Translations under genes and position numbers: made by a program
Part shown: piece by piece, positions 12,601-27,600 of the stretch
Numbering within the stretch: position 1 is the first letter of the stretch
Layout of the letters: every line of letters begins with the position of its first letter
NCBI RefSeq assembly: GCF_001649575.2
Contig: NC_051431.1
Coordinates: 13,299,868 to 13,363,867 of the forward strand
Length of the DNA stretch: 64,000 nt
DNA from: Kryptolebias marmoratus
Taxonomy: Eukaryota; Chordata; Actinopteri; Cyprinodontiformes; Rivulidae
Reading direction: 5' to 3'
Notes under the pieces: generated by a model
The model's database searches: none
What the model was told of the DNA's origin: nothing
Seen by the model: the letters and a program-made list of their open reading frames with translations, nothing else

Positions 12601-15600
12601 GGAGCCCCAATCACAATGAAACCCTGCCTGGCAGTCACCTAAAAATATGTAAAGCACATGCAAATATGTTATTAGAGGGAATCATAAAATAATCAGTTTT
12701 CCTACAATAACATATACTACTAATTGACTGCTGAAAGCAATCAACTTATTCAATATGTGGCAACAAGTCCCATAAAACTGCAATTATTCCTTCTCAGAAT
12801 TATATTTTCATCTCCTTGAAACACTTATTTCAAGTAGTTGAGTAAGAGCTATAGACTAAAAATAAAGTCCAAAACCCATATGGTAAAATACATCCACAAC
12901 AGTGTATTCCATTACTGTATTTACTATAAAGGATCAAGTGTTAGCTTTAGTTGTACAGACAACATGGCTTAGTATAATTATCTTACTGTTGATTTATGGA
13001 AATTGTGCTGATAGAGCAACCAAAGTAAATCTGTTTCATTAGCTTTCTTTATTCAAGGACTTCAGGTGTCTTTCATTCCAATTACCTGCTCTGAGCCCTC
13101 GCTGGCAGAAAATTCCAGGCGGACACAGAGATCCAGTGCTGTTGTCAGTTGGATTTGGCACCTTTGCACCCATCAGACAAAGAAAACCAGCAGCGCATGA
13201 TCCCGAGGGCTCAACCAAACCTTCAGACCCACAGAACTGACCTGCTGGACACATGAGGCACTGACCTGCAAACACAAAGATTGGCAGCTTTGACATCAAA
13301 CCTAACAGCAAAACAAGCTCCCTGCCACACGCCATCAATCAGCAAGTGTTTGAGATGCTTGTACACTCTTAAACGTGTCCAGGCTTAAGAAAAAAATAAA
13401 TTATTGTCTCTGTAGAAAAAAAAAATAAAATCAGTAAGGTTGTACACATTTAAGTAACAAATTTACTTCTGTAGTTTTCCAGTTTATAATTTTTACTGGT
13501 TTTCAAATTGTAATGTAGAATTTTAGTATTCTTTTATTGAACACTATTACAACTCAGATGTGTGTATTTTGTTTTTCTTGCAATGGCAAAGAAAATTTGT
13601 TAATGCTTTCATTTATTATTTTCATCATTACTCATTCTTAATGAACAAAATAATATCTGAGTTTTAAATTTTTAAGAAACAAAATAACAGCCTTCTTGGT
13701 TAATGTCTGTGAATATGATTTGTCTTTTTGATGACTAGCCTTGCAGAGACAATTTTTGTATTTCAAAGTCATTGAAAATGTTCTGTCATTATTATTATTT
13801 TTTCTAGTTTTTACCTGTCGTGATGAGACCATGGTTGGGGCTGAAAGTGCCTTTAGGGCACGGGACAAGCTGACTGTCTGGGTTTCCCCTGGGACAGATG
13901 AACCCTGCTGGGCATGGCAGAGGACTTGAGACACCAGTCGAACTCCCTCTGGCGGGACTGGGACTTAGAGGCTGGCAGTGGAACCCAGGAGGACAGGGAA
14001 TACACTCTCTTTGGCCAGGCAAATCCTGGAACCATCCTGACAAATACATTAAAGCAGCAATAAATCCCTGACTGAGATCAGTTTATAGCTCAAATAAAAT
14101 CTTGTTATGTAGTCTTGCTTGTAGTTCACCAAGAGGGCATGGTTTGCAGTCATCTTTGCTTTTTCTTCCAGTATCGTTCAGGTAAAAACCAAGTGGGCAG
14201 GGGAATGGTGTGCTGGTGCCCTCTGGACAGTAGTGGCCTACTGGACAAACACCCCCAGATACATCTGACACAGGAGCAGCAGACTGAGAACCATCCAGAC
14301 AGTAGAAACCTAGTAGTAGACACATTTCATTAAAATGTTTTCAGATAACTTATTTAATTCCAACTAGGATCATGTACCATGTAACAGAGCTACATTTTAA
14401 GTTATATTATTTTGATACCTGGCAGACAGGGTCCAGAGACTGTAGAGAGACCAGATTCTGAACAGTAAAAGCCTGGACTGCAGCTTTGGCACTGAGAACT
14501 GTCAACAAGTCCACCCTGCTCACTGAAATAACATATTTCAACAACAAATCACAGAAGTAGTATGTACATAAAAATGTTCATTAAGAAATTTATACTACTT
14601 GAGAGTGCTCAAGAACATAATAAAAACTAACAATTAGTTAAAAGAAAAATAAGATGTGATAAATTTGCCTCAGTATCCTGGCAGGTGAAAAAAAATATTA
14701 GCTGATATATATATATAAAAACACATACATAAAATAAATGCAACTCTAAAGAGTATAAAGTATAAAGCTGGATATGAACCTGAATGTTCCTTTTGGGCAC
14801 AGTTTTGGTACAGAAGTCCCCACAGGGCAAAAATACCCTGGAGGGCACAAGGATCCTGTCAGATTGTCTGATGGTGATTGTTCAAAGGCTCCTCCAACAC
14901 AAAAAAAGCCCTCAGCGCAAAGCCCACTGGGAAACGTCCTTCCTTGAAGCAGATTTAATTCAAATTTTTTTTATTATGGTGCTTAAAGAAGAGAAATGCA
15001 GACTTATCTTTTTGATTTGTCTTTTAATTTAAGCTCTAGCTGTCCTGGACATAACATTCTAATATTATATGTCAGAGGAAATGATCCAAAATACCTGTTC
15101 CTTTACAGTACATGCCAGGGTCACACAGTGTGCACTGAGATTCCTCAACTAGTCCTGACAAGTTTCCATAGGTTCCTGATGGACAGGGATGTGGATCTGC
15201 TGATCCTGAAGGGCAGTAAAATCCTCTCTCACAGGGGCGTGGAAGCATCATTCCTGATGTATATATGCAGAATTTAAAACATTTACTTTATTTGCAGAAT
15301 AACTGAATGGCTAGAGGCTGATTATTGTAATGCTAGAAGCTAAAATGAACCCAGCAATTTCTGCACAAGCCTGCTTTACCAAGATCTTGACAGTAGAAGC
15401 CAGCAGGGCACGTCTCACAGCTCCCTCGGCCTTGTCTGGGCTGGTACCTGCCAGGAAGGCAGGGTGTCTGTCTGACACTGCCCTGAAATGACAATTAAAC
15501 TGATTTTATGAGACTCTGTATATGGGGAGTAATATCTCTCTCAAGGTATAACTTCAGTCCAACAATAATAGTGGAGACAGAGATAGCACAAGATGAAGAC

Positions 15601-18600
15601 TGAGACAACTGTTACCCGATCCAGAAGACAACATTAATTGACCCCAGCATACAGTATTGCACTTGTCAAAACTGAGTAAGAGCACTTCTGGGAGGACATC
15701 TCATACAATATTCAGCAGTGATGACTGACAGTAGCTTGAGGACTAATGCCGAATGTCTGACCTTCTCACAATAATGTCCCACTGAGCAGACATGTTGTTG
15801 TGGCCTCTTGGAGCTCTGTCCTTTAGGACAGTAGTAGCCTTCTGCACATTGGCCACTTGGCTCTGCCATCCCTCTCTGTTGGCAGTAGTGACCTGGAGGA
15901 CACGGCTGACAAGTTTCAACTGTGGATCCGCCAAGGGAGCCTGGAGGATAGCACACAGCAGACACATTGAACAGAAAAAACATTTCAAACATTGATTAAA
16001 AGAAATAATTGAAGGAGGTTTGTCACACCCCTGGATACACATTGCTCACTTGCTTTTGAAAAAAAACAAAAAACAAATCCCAGATCACTTTGCAAGTTCA
16101 AATAATTAAAGCGTTAAAGTAGATAACAATGTAATTTGAATTCAAACTACAACATACCTGCTCCCTCATCGGTTTCTAATTCACAGCCATACGAAGGAGC
16201 TGCTGCGCATTTTAATGAGATTCTAGTTGTCCGTCGCGAGACAAAAACACAATTACACGATTAAACCGTTTTGTGACAAATATTCATAAGTGCCCAAAGG
16301 AGGGAAAAATGCTTCAATAGAAGTTTTCATACTTTCCCACATCACTGAGCTGCAAAGAAAGACACCAGTTCACATGAGGACATCAAGGGGGAAAACTGAC
16401 AACGTGGGCAGAAAAAAGGATAGGTCTTGTTTGGCTCAGCTTTGTATTTTGTCTGATTACTAATTTTTCATTTTTTAGACTCAGAAAGAGCAAGGGATTA
16501 CTCACTTGTCCTGAACTGGTTTTACAAGCAGGTTTTTTTTTTTAGAATTATATTGTTCACAAAAACAATTAACATGTCTTTTATTGAATTAATTTAGTGA
16601 TTACAGCTACATTATAGAAAGAAATGAAATATAACATCTCACGTTTTATGGTTCCAAGAGGACAAGGCATAGGAAGTGGAGTCCCAACAGGACAGTAGTG
16701 TCCGGTGGGACAAGGGTTGACATAAGGGTCTGAGGATCCCCAAGGACAGTGATAACCAGCTACACAGGGCCCTGCAGGGACATCTAGACCAGTGTGGTTA
16801 CAGTAGAAACCCGCCTCACAGGGATGAGGGTAAGCAGAGCCCAAAGGGCAAAAGAAACCTGAGGAAAAAAAGAAAAATTCTTGAAAATTCAAAAACTTCT
16901 TCAAGTGCAGCCATAAAAAAGGTCAATCAAGATAATAGGTTTTCTAAAACATTCAACCCCCCACAGCAATAACTATTTACTCTTTTATTTTCAATCCAAC
17001 AGAGTTCCTTTAACATTTCAGAAGAGCTAATTATTATGCTGCATGAGTTCAAATCTGCTCTTTTATGCTCTGATATCAGCAGTTACTTCATGCTGCTTTC
17101 AAGCGCATCACTGCCCAACCATCTACTGTTCCTTTTCAAAAGGGAGGTAGTGCTTTAGCATTCAGGCCTTTTAAGTATTCAAACAGGGGACTTCAAGAGT
17201 GAGGTACATCTAATGGAGAAAGTTGATTTGCATAAAAATCAGCATCTTCTGCTGGCTTGACTGAGTTGCTGTACAATGAAGATAATTCTATCATGAAGTT
17301 TGTCTGTCAGCACCTTTTTTCTTGCATTTATACTCACTGACAAAAACAGTTAAGCACTCAGAATGAATGGTCTGATTTGGACGTCTAATTTGGTACACAT
17401 GCAGACCAACGATTGTTATGTAAATGATCTTATTTGTGAGGACCTGGTATGCCTACAATTTGAACCAGAAAGCATAAGTGATGTTATCATGAGTAGAAAG
17501 ACTGTTTTCAGGTAGTTGCCAGAACATCCAGACGCCAGTCCAAAGAGTTAGTGAAAGTCAACAGACACAGATGTTACCATGTAGATAGCATTATCAGCAC
17601 TTCATGGAGTTTAACAGGGGTCACACTGTGGGTTTGCATGAGACTGGGTGGCCATATTATGCAGTTGCCTGAAATGTAGGACATTCAAATGTCCCAGTGG
17701 TCTGATGTTGGAACTGAAGCATGTGTGAGGGCATAGGTCATAAAGGTTCTAGTTGCCTAAGACAGACCCCAAAAAGGAAGGGTCATGTACTGTATGCCAA
17801 GCATTACAGAACCCCATGACATCTGTACCTACCATCCAGACACAGGTACTGACTCTCTGTGTGATCCTGCACCATGTCTTTACAAAAGGCGGCATCAAGA
17901 CTACAGGTTCACCATCCCATGTGTAAACCACCAAGTTGGCCTGACCACCATTGTTATGGAGAGACACGCATGCAATACTTCTGGCATCATGGTATGGGAA
18001 GCCATAAGGCATGACTTCAGGTCAGCTCTGGTTGTGATTCGAGGGATCCTAACACCACAGAGCTTTGTCAGTGACATCCAGTGTCTGCATGTCTTTCCCC
18101 CTCCTAAGACAGCACCCTTGCACAGTCCTTCAACAAGTAAAGACCCGTCCACACATACAGTACGTCTAAGGACTGCCTGCATTGTGTTGAGGTCCTCTTG
18201 TGATCAGCCAGGTCCACAATTCTCTTTGAGTCAAACAAATGTGGGATCAGCTCACACATGAACTCTGACCCATTTTAACTCATTTTGTTCCACTGGGTGC
18301 TGTTTTTGTCAGTGAGTATAATTTTAAGGTAATTAAAAATATAATTATTTAAGAAAAACTCCATTATAAAAACTAGGTGGTTCTCCTTCCAAAGTACCTT
18401 GTCCTGATTTGATGTGTGTTTTTTAAAGACACTTCAAATAAAATCACTCAGAGTTAGCCAATTAGGAGAAATTAGTCATATGTTACAGCAATTGTATTAC
18501 CCAACTCATGAGTAAAGATGATAACGTGTGGGAGGGGAATGAACAAAGTATCACATTACTGCACAAGTTCACTGTCAGGATTTACCCACCCTTAGGACAT

Positions 18601-21600
18601 ATATCTCCTCTGTAGGTGGAACATGGATAATGTGGACTCTTGAGACGTTTTGCTGAGTGATTCACATTGTGATATGAATCTGCCTGTGGCACTGCAGCCA
18701 CTTTGATCCAGCTAGTGTTTCTTCCTGTAAGAGATGATGGCAGTCAAAGCACAAAAAGTTGCAAAGTTGACCTCTTTGTCTAACACAAAGGACGCTAAAG
18801 AGAACTGTGCATTCTCTCTTACACACTAATTTCATTAATGTTTTAAGGAAACAATCTATTTTACAAGGCAGCACTGTATGGCAATAATTATTCCCAGACT
18901 TATTAGTTTTTTCAGGTTACTAAATTTCTGTACCAAAAATTTCTGGTTGTGTGGTTAAATTATATAAATTCCTATTTTACCAGAATAATTGGAGCAGGAC
19001 AAATTGTACATCCACAGGGTGGTGTCTATCTTCATGGAAGAAATCTCCAATATTTTCAGAAGACAGCTGAATGACGATGAGGTGGACCGAGGTGTGGGGC
19101 TATCAGCACCTCCAGAACAGAAGAAACCTTTATAACACAAACCTAATGTGCAGAAAACCAAGAAACACTTGCATCAAACTCATGCACTGACATATAGATG
19201 TTCTTTCTTTTATTTGATTTTCTGCCTATTTTATCTGTATCCAGTGAAAAATATCACTATTCCACTCTATTTACAGTGAACAGTAATCAGACAGGTAGTA
19301 GTCCACCCACCTGAGGGTTGTGAGGCTCCAGGACTCACGCAGTATTTCCCAGGGGGACAAGGACGACAGTGAAACGGGGAGAACGCTCCAGGCTCTGGAA
19401 GGAAACTACCAACAGGACAGGGTTTGGGTGTCTCACTACCCAGGGGACAGAAGTGTCCCATGGGACAAACATCCCCATAAGGCTGAGAGACAGGTGAAGG
19501 CTCAGTGGACCCTAAGGAACAAAAATGCCCTGTAGGGGACAGTGTGGTTAGACATCCCACCAGGAATGTTGAAATATTTACAATTTATGATAAGTGGTAT
19601 ACAGAGGAGACAATATGGGTTTAAGTTAAAGAGGTTAAGATTTAAAATGTTTAAATTAATATCTACAAATTACTTTGTACTTGAATCTCAAATTACAAAT
19701 AAAAGTTGTGTCCTTGTTGTTATATTTCAAACTGGTTGGACAGAATCATCATGACTCTAACTTGAGCCCAGAAAACAGTGGCTTTTGTAAATGAAGAAGT
19801 TTCAGTTGCTTAGTTTTCTGACAAGCTGGTTGTGAGCAGACAGACCTGGGCTGCAGGGTCCAGATGGTTCTGTCAAAGCACTGCTGTTACAAAAGAAGCC
19901 AGACGGGCAGGGGAAGCAGTCATTCAGGGACATCCTGTCAGCTAATGGGTTGACATGACCCTCTGGACAAGGAGAGGGCAGAGTTGAACCCTCCTTACAG
20001 TAAAAACCTGAGGAAAGGAAGCATATTTAATTTTATTTTAATGATATGCATGTTAGAGTTTGCAAATATGTGAGCAAAGGTAATCCACCTGGAGGGCAGC
20101 TCTCACAATCTGACTGTCCAGATAAAGACTGAAAAGTGCCTGGACTGCAAATGACCGGCTTTGCACTACCGGCAGGGCACGCATGGCCAGGTGAGCACTG
20201 GTATCCTATGAAATAATCAGATAATGAAAATTCCAGAAGGGTAAGTTTCTGCTGCAATATTTACAACTAAAACAAGAATAAAAAAACAAGCATAATGAAT
20301 ATATAACAAGCAACCATAAGATATGTTCTTTTAAATGCACTGATGTCCCAGTTATTTGGTATAATTAATCATGCCAAATGTAGCACCATGGAACAATGCA
20401 ATGAAGAAAACACTGGGTCTGAGCAGCATTATCGCTCAGAGCCAGAGGAAGAAAAGGAGAAGAGAAAGCAGGCTCCACTGCAGGTGCCTCTAAGTCTGAC
20501 AGACAGAAGCACAAGACTATTTATAGGTTTTGGGCCAATTTATGGGCAAATTAGCAAAGCACTTTTCAATCAAGGATGAAAAGAAGGTTTGTCATCTTTC
20601 AAGCTTGTGAATTAAATGGTGAAGGAAATGCTCATTAAATCACCTTTACAGCACACGTGGAATAGGATTTGTAAGGTAAGGATTGCAGGCCACATTTACA
20701 GCATCAGTTACAGCAGAGTTAAATTTATGGAGTCAAATGTTTTTTTTTGTTTTTTTTTTCTGTAAAAGTTATACATCTCAGATCAGCTATACTGAAGATA
20801 AATGTACTACTGGCAAAGATAAACTGATTAAATACAGTATGTTGCTATGATGTTTATTTATAACAATTGAAATAAAATTTAAATAAAACCCATTGAAAAT
20901 ATATATATTTTGTTTTTAAACAGTATGCACCATGTGGTTACTGGTTACCTCTGCCGAGGAGGTTGTGTTTTCGGTAGGGTCTGTTTGTCTGTCTGTGTAC
21001 AAGATTATTAAAAAACTTTATGAACGAATTTTCATGAAATTTTCAGGAAATGTCAAACTTGGTATAGGAAGAAGTGATTAGATTTTGGAGGTGATCCAGT
21101 CAAAATTTAAGGTCAAAGGTCAGGTTTACAGATCAGCCAGTGCTCTACCTCTGCAATTGTATAACAGCAATGTTAAACTCCACAGCTGAACACTTCATAA
21201 GACAAGGGTGATCACTTTTGATTTTAAGGTGACTGGGTCAAATGTCAAAGTCACAAATGACCTTGTGTTCTAACTATGCAACCATGTTGTTGTTGTTGTT
21301 GTTGTTTTGGCTGCTCCTTTCTTCATGTTTGCAATCTTAGTGCTTCTTCTGAATGTTTTAAAATATCATTGTTTCAAAAGCATTAAATTTTAATTCATTT
21401 TGTTCCTCTGGTAAAATATGGTTTTTATGACTTCTAAAAAATGCAAAAGTGCAGGAATCCTTCAGGTTGGATGCAGCAATGCCTCCTGCAAATGACCAGC
21501 ATCACCGCTCAAATGGTGGTATATTCATGTAACGCATCTATTCTGGCAGACATATTGCAATATCACTGCTGGAAACGCTATAGCTTGCTGCTGCTGCCAC

Positions 21601-24600
21601 TATTTGCACTTGCAAAAAAATACAGTTAATTCTCAGTAAATCACCATGTAATTTGAAACTGATGTTAATCTAAAAGTTTATAAATAAGCGTTTGCATAAA
21701 CCACTATGAAATCTTTAAGGTTTGGATTGTTTTGGGATGGTGACAACCTACTTTGGTCTTATCATGAATCAAACTAGCCATTAGCTTGTCAATTCAGTCA
21801 AAACGAATTAGTATTTTTCCAAACTAAGACCATCCAAAAAGCTATCTACAACAGGTAAGATATTGTTTATTTCTAATTGTCACACAGCACCCCACTTCAA
21901 ATGGTCTTAACTCTTTGAGATTATCATACTGTAATATTATCAGCTCACATTTAAATGTTTAGATTTTTTGCCATGAAAGCTGATATTTTATTTTGCTTTA
22001 GTTCAAAGTAAAACTATTTTCTTAATATTTTGTCCATTATCCATCATCATTGTCCACCATTCATGCAGATTTGAACAGCATGTAAGCTCACTCTACAAAC
22101 TGCATCAGAGGAATATTTTTTGGCTACTTGCTCAGAAACAGGATAGAATCACAAACAATATTAACACAAAGAATCGATACATTTTTAAGAACCACTGAGG
22201 TGTATTTTGTACCTGGCTGAAATCCAGACACGGACCCTGTTGGGCAAAACCACCCAGGGGGACAGAGGAGGTCCACAGATGTCTGAGCCCAAAGGGGGCA
22301 GTAGAAACCAGAGTAACAAGCTGCACAGTCGTCCTTGGAATCTGCTCCAGACCTCCCTAGGAAAGTACCTATATAAAAAGAGATAAATTATCCTGCAAGC
22401 TGCATAACTTCTACTGTTTCTTGGTCTCTTTCACACATACACACCTATACACTCTCAGCAAAGATAGCAGATAACTGTCACATGTGCACCACAGCTCCAT
22501 TTATTCACTTAATTAAGTACCCATCTGACCATTTTGACAGTTTTATTGGACTCCTATTAGGTTTTACAACCGTTTCTAAAGTTCTGGATACATTAGGCCA
22601 TCATACTGTCCCTCTGGGGAATTTATGGCAATTTACTCTACCTTTCGAAGCAGTTTATTAAAAAGTGAGAGGTCAAACAAACAGCTCTTTTTTTAAGGAC
22701 ATGGCAAAGGATTTAAAAGTTTGTCCAACATTTTCTATTAAACAAGTGAGAATACTTAAGCTTTTGCTTTTTCCTATACAGCTTTGTCTGAAGTTTATGT
22801 TTTTACCTGGATGACAGGGACTTGGCTTTGCACTGCCCTTAGGGCAGTAGTGGCCTGCAGGACACACGTCACCATGAAACTGACCTAGAAGTGGATCGTC
22901 GACAAATAAGACTGGAAGTGGCATATCTTCTATAACTGTGTTAGTCAAACCTTTACTGTGTGTCATTACTCATTATAAAAAGAAGAATGTCGGAAAGAAA
23001 AACACTAAAAGAAAATACTTAGGAAAGGCAAGAGTTCATTTAAAGCATTCAGAGCACTGCTGAGTCAAAAGCCATGAGAAGGTTAAATCAAACCAAGTGT
23101 GCTGAGAAAAAATTAGCATTGCAAAGTACTTTTAAAGGCTGCGTCAGATGATCTTGCTCTTTCATATTAAAAAATGTACAACTAAAATAACCAGTTGTAC
23201 ATGCTGCCATGAATCTGTTTAACATTATGTAAAGGGCAAGAAGGAGGTACCAGTGACATTTCTCAAAGGTGTGGCAGTTCTGGACCCCTCTCTGCAGTAG
23301 AAGCCAGGATCACAGGGCCCCGACGGAGTGAAGGCACCAGCCTGAGCGCAGTAGTGTCCAGGCAAGCAAGGCTGACATGCCTCTATGGACACGGCCCCTG
23401 ATGGAAAAAAAAATACAAAGACAAATAATTGTAACAACTGATGTGCAAAGGATAAATGAAATTTTAAAAAATTAGCATTCCTTGAAGTAATGCATATTGG
23501 CCATTACCTTGACAAATGTCAGTTTGTACTGCTACAAATTTTCGCTCAGTATCTGTAAAACTGGCTGAGTTATAGTCATTTCATTGTTTACTATGGTCAA
23601 TTAGCTATGGCGGCCATCTTAAATGAGGTTGACTCCAAAAGTTAATCAGTTGTAGGTGCACATCCAGTGATTGTTTTCTGAGAGTTTCATTAAAATACAT
23701 ACAGTGGTTCATGAAATATTTTGCCAACATTTAGACAGACAAACAAATATGCGCACACGTACAGACACAAGACACACGACCGCCCACCTTTCATGGCAGA
23801 GGGTGATAAAAATCATTACCAAATTAGTTTGGTAATTGTTTAAAAATAACTTCAGTTTACTTGGTATACATTCTTGTCTCTACCCCATGGATAATTGTGC
23901 ATTGGTATAATTACTGAAAGTATTACATCACCATCTGTGGAGCTGAAGCTGCCTGCTGGGCATGGGACCATGTAGCTTGTACCCTGTGGGCAATAGGACC
24001 CTGCAGAACACTGTTCTCCAGTTGGGCCCTCCTCTGGCTGGGCAGAAACAGAACCATGGATACAGAGGTAACTATTGAAAGAGGGGATACGGTGACAAAG
24101 ATAACTATAAGAGACGAATTACAAACAAGACAAACAGAATTCTTCTATAATCTGTCTGTGAACATGATAAAGAATGGATTCAGTCTGCATGTGTGTACCC
24201 AGGAGAGCAGACCCCAGTGGGAGCAGCCAGTCCAGATGAACTGCAGAATCTCCCAGGTGGGCAGAGCTCACAGTCCGATTTATTGGACAATCCCATCTGG
24301 CTGCTGAAAGTGCCAGCTGGGCATGGAAATGCTACACCAGTTTGCGTTCCTGTAGATAAATACATGTTATGTCTGCAGATGGTCCAGGGCTAAGCATCAA
24401 AGAACAATTTATGAAGCCATGGCTATCTTAATTATGCTCACTAATGGTCATCTGCATAATTAGAAAGCTATTAAGTGTCACAGTCGCTCATTTAAGAGTA
24501 CAAACAAAACAAGTGCACTTTTTCAAAACAACGCATTTCGTCACACTTTCTCTCTGTGCTTGGCTGCACAATCACAGGTGTCACATTTTTTGTTTATTTG

Positions 24601-27600
24601 TGATAACATGATGTGATAACATGATGTGATAACACTGCGTATTTGTCATGGATATGTTATAATAGCTGGTCTTCTGTTGCCTACCAGGTGGGCAATAATG
24701 TCCTTTAGGACACAGCATGGGAGTGTGAGTTCCAGACACCTGTCCGGTGTCAGCATCCACAGAGCCAGCACAGAAAAATCCTGCGAGACATTCAATACAA
24801 TCTGCCTGCGGAAGGGAAAGTTATAGACATACATTTTTAGCCAGAACAAATACAGTCTGTGGACATTAATACGGGAAGTGTAAATTGACAATAAAAGTAA
24901 AGAATACAGCTAAAAGCAGATGATGAAAAAGACTGAGCATTTCTTTTTTGTTCTACAAAGAGTCACCTTGGAGCCACAGTTCGGATCTTTGGAAGTGGGG
25001 TTCACTGGAAATGTTCTGAATAATATCAGACTTGTTGTAGAGAGCTCTTTGAATGACCTCAGTTTGAAGAAACAGAGTTTATTTCTGACTGGACTAACAA
25101 GGTAATGGCTAACCAGAGCGGAGGAAAACCAGAAAACGATTGCTGCCATTTGCCAATCAGTTCCCGTCTCAAAAAAAGTCTAACGGTATTTCATAAACCT
25201 TTAAATCAACGTTAGTTTCACATTGCATGAATTTTTGGGCAAAACTATTGATATTCCAGCAGGAAGTGCCCCAGGCTAGTGCTACGGCCAGTTACTGAGT
25301 CCTTGGATGAAAGAGCTATCTAAAACAGGTAAGATATTCATTGCTTATAACCTTTCCACAGAACCGCACTTCAAAGGATCTAAATAATCACTTTCAAAAT
25401 CTCCAAATAACATTACTACTTACTTTAGACAATTGCATGCATTTATCAACCCTTCTTCTGTTCAAGACGGTAGCACTGTTATGAGGGGCAAGCACTTTGG
25501 GTTTTACCATATCAGAATATACTGTCAGCAGCTGTGTATCCTTATCTTTCTCACCTGTCCAGGTAAATTTTGATAGGTCCCAGGTAAGCAGGGTACCTGT
25601 CTCTCAGAGCCAGACGGGCACCTGTTTCCAGGTGAGCAAGTTATTGAGTCCTGCAGGCTGTTATTTTCTTTGCCTGGGCAGTAAAATCCAGTTGGACAGA
25701 GTTGGGAAGGAAAAGAGAGCCCTCTGCTGACGCACAAGAAGCCTAAAATTCAAAGAACATTTTTAAGCAAACAGAGAGACTATGGGATCTCTGGCGAATG
25801 TCTTGCATTATGTCATGAAAGACACATAAATTAGTTCCAACCTGGAGGACAAGGCAGGCAGTCAGAAACATGTCTGTTTCTGGTTGTATTGCTGTAATAT
25901 CCTACAGGACAAGGAATTGGTGCTGAGGAACCCTGAGAGCAGTAATGCCCTTCAGGACATCTGTCACCTGTCATCCCTCCATCCTCCGGTGTGGGTGACC
26001 GAGCCCCGGAGAGGCAGTAGTATCCTGCGCCACACAAGCCTGATGCCTCATCTTTGCCAGGAAACATGCAGAATGTGCCTGGTTTGCCAGGAATTAAGAT
26101 GTGAAATCAAGAGGAATTAAAAATCACACAGAAATTCTTCACCCAGAGGTAAATTGGTGAAAACAAGCCCTGCATGCTGTGTGTATCCAAACTGGCATAC
26201 ATTTGACAATATATTTAGATAACTTTGCTGCTTTTAATGACATTTTAACAACCCACTCATTGAAATGTCGACTATTTTAACAGACTAATTACCATCATGG
26301 TCTTTTTTGTCAACTCTGGGTCAAATGCTAAACCTTTGAGCACACTAGAAATCATTAACAGTAAATGGTGTGCGACCTGGAAGGCATGGCAAGCAGTCCT
26401 GGGGTTTTGTCATCTGAGTGTGAGGATTGAAGGATCCAGCTGGACACGGGAACTGGTGTTTGGACCACGTCCCGGCTGGGCAGTAATGACCCACCGGACA
26501 CTGAAAACTCTCTGATAGAGAGCCGTTACTCCTGCTAGGGCAATAAAATCTGTCCAGGCGAAATAAAAATGCAATAACTTGGTTTTAAAACATGTTTAGC
26601 ACTGAAGCTTCAGTGTGCAGATGTACAAAACAAGAGTGAAATCACTTATGCATGTAAACATCATAGTCATGAACCCTACATATGCTGTTACTAATACAGT
26701 TCTTGAAAGTATTTTCATGTTTATATGTGAAAATCTGTAGCTGTTTACAATGAATAGAGACAGTGTGTGTGGCTGATAAAGAGAGGTTACCCCTGGGGAC
26801 AGGTACTGCAGCTGGCTCGGCCCTCTTCTGTGCTGATGGTTCCCAAGGGGCAGTGCTGAGGAGCCGCAGAGCCTCCTGAACAGTAATAACCTGCTTGTGT
26901 GAAGACAAGAGTCATGAAAGAGAGGCACAAACACACAAAAACACACAATCCACAAGAAACAGGGTTCGATTTCTACTCTCTACAGAGCAGCTGCTTATGT
27001 TCAGCCCTATTAGCTTGAAAGAGTCTTTTGTTTGCCTCTAAGCTCAGCTTGCTTTGAGCTTATGTAAATTAAAAATGTAATTATGTGTTTTAAAATGTCC
27101 CATTAGTATTGTTTTGTAATGTATAGTTAATACTACGACATGCTACCCGAACAACAGCAGCTTGATCTAATTATTCCCACGTTTTTCTAATATTCAATGC
27201 GGTTTTACATAATTTTTTTCTCTCTGCGGTTTACTCTCACTTCTTTTTTATCTTGATCAAACACAGAAAGCTCATTTTCAAAAGCCACTGGTCACCTTTT
27301 GGGCATGGTCCTCCACGTCTGTCTGTGAAAGGAGGGTCAGGACGATCTGCACTCCCCAGACAGAAGAAACCTTCCCAGCATTGTCCTGAAGGTGCTGAAA
27401 GCCCCTCAGGGCTGCAGTAGTAGCCCGGGAGACACGGCTGACAATCCTCCTACGAGGAAGACAAAGAGAAATATGAAGAAAAAAACAACAACTTTTTTTA
27501 AAAGTAGAAAACGCTGAAGCATTGATCTGATACTAAATAATGTGCAATCAACTGCCTGGAAAAACAAATGAAAATTTGCCTATATAGCTCAATTTCACAT

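Noticed and set aside
16320..16380. Possible 17-nt microexon (minus strand, GTGATGTGGGAAA region) and a 10-nt one near 16,511
   Set aside because: Neither keeps phase with exons 57 and 58, and joining 57 directly to 58 restores exact cysteine spacing.
17785..18261. 158-codon plus-strand open frame
   Set aside because: It is a remnant of the Tc1-like transposase inside a defined transposon, with the rest of the gene broken. It is not a host gene.
21285..21310. Direct-repeat arrays as CRISPR-like structures
   Set aside because: They are simple microsatellites in a vertebrate intron, without spacers.
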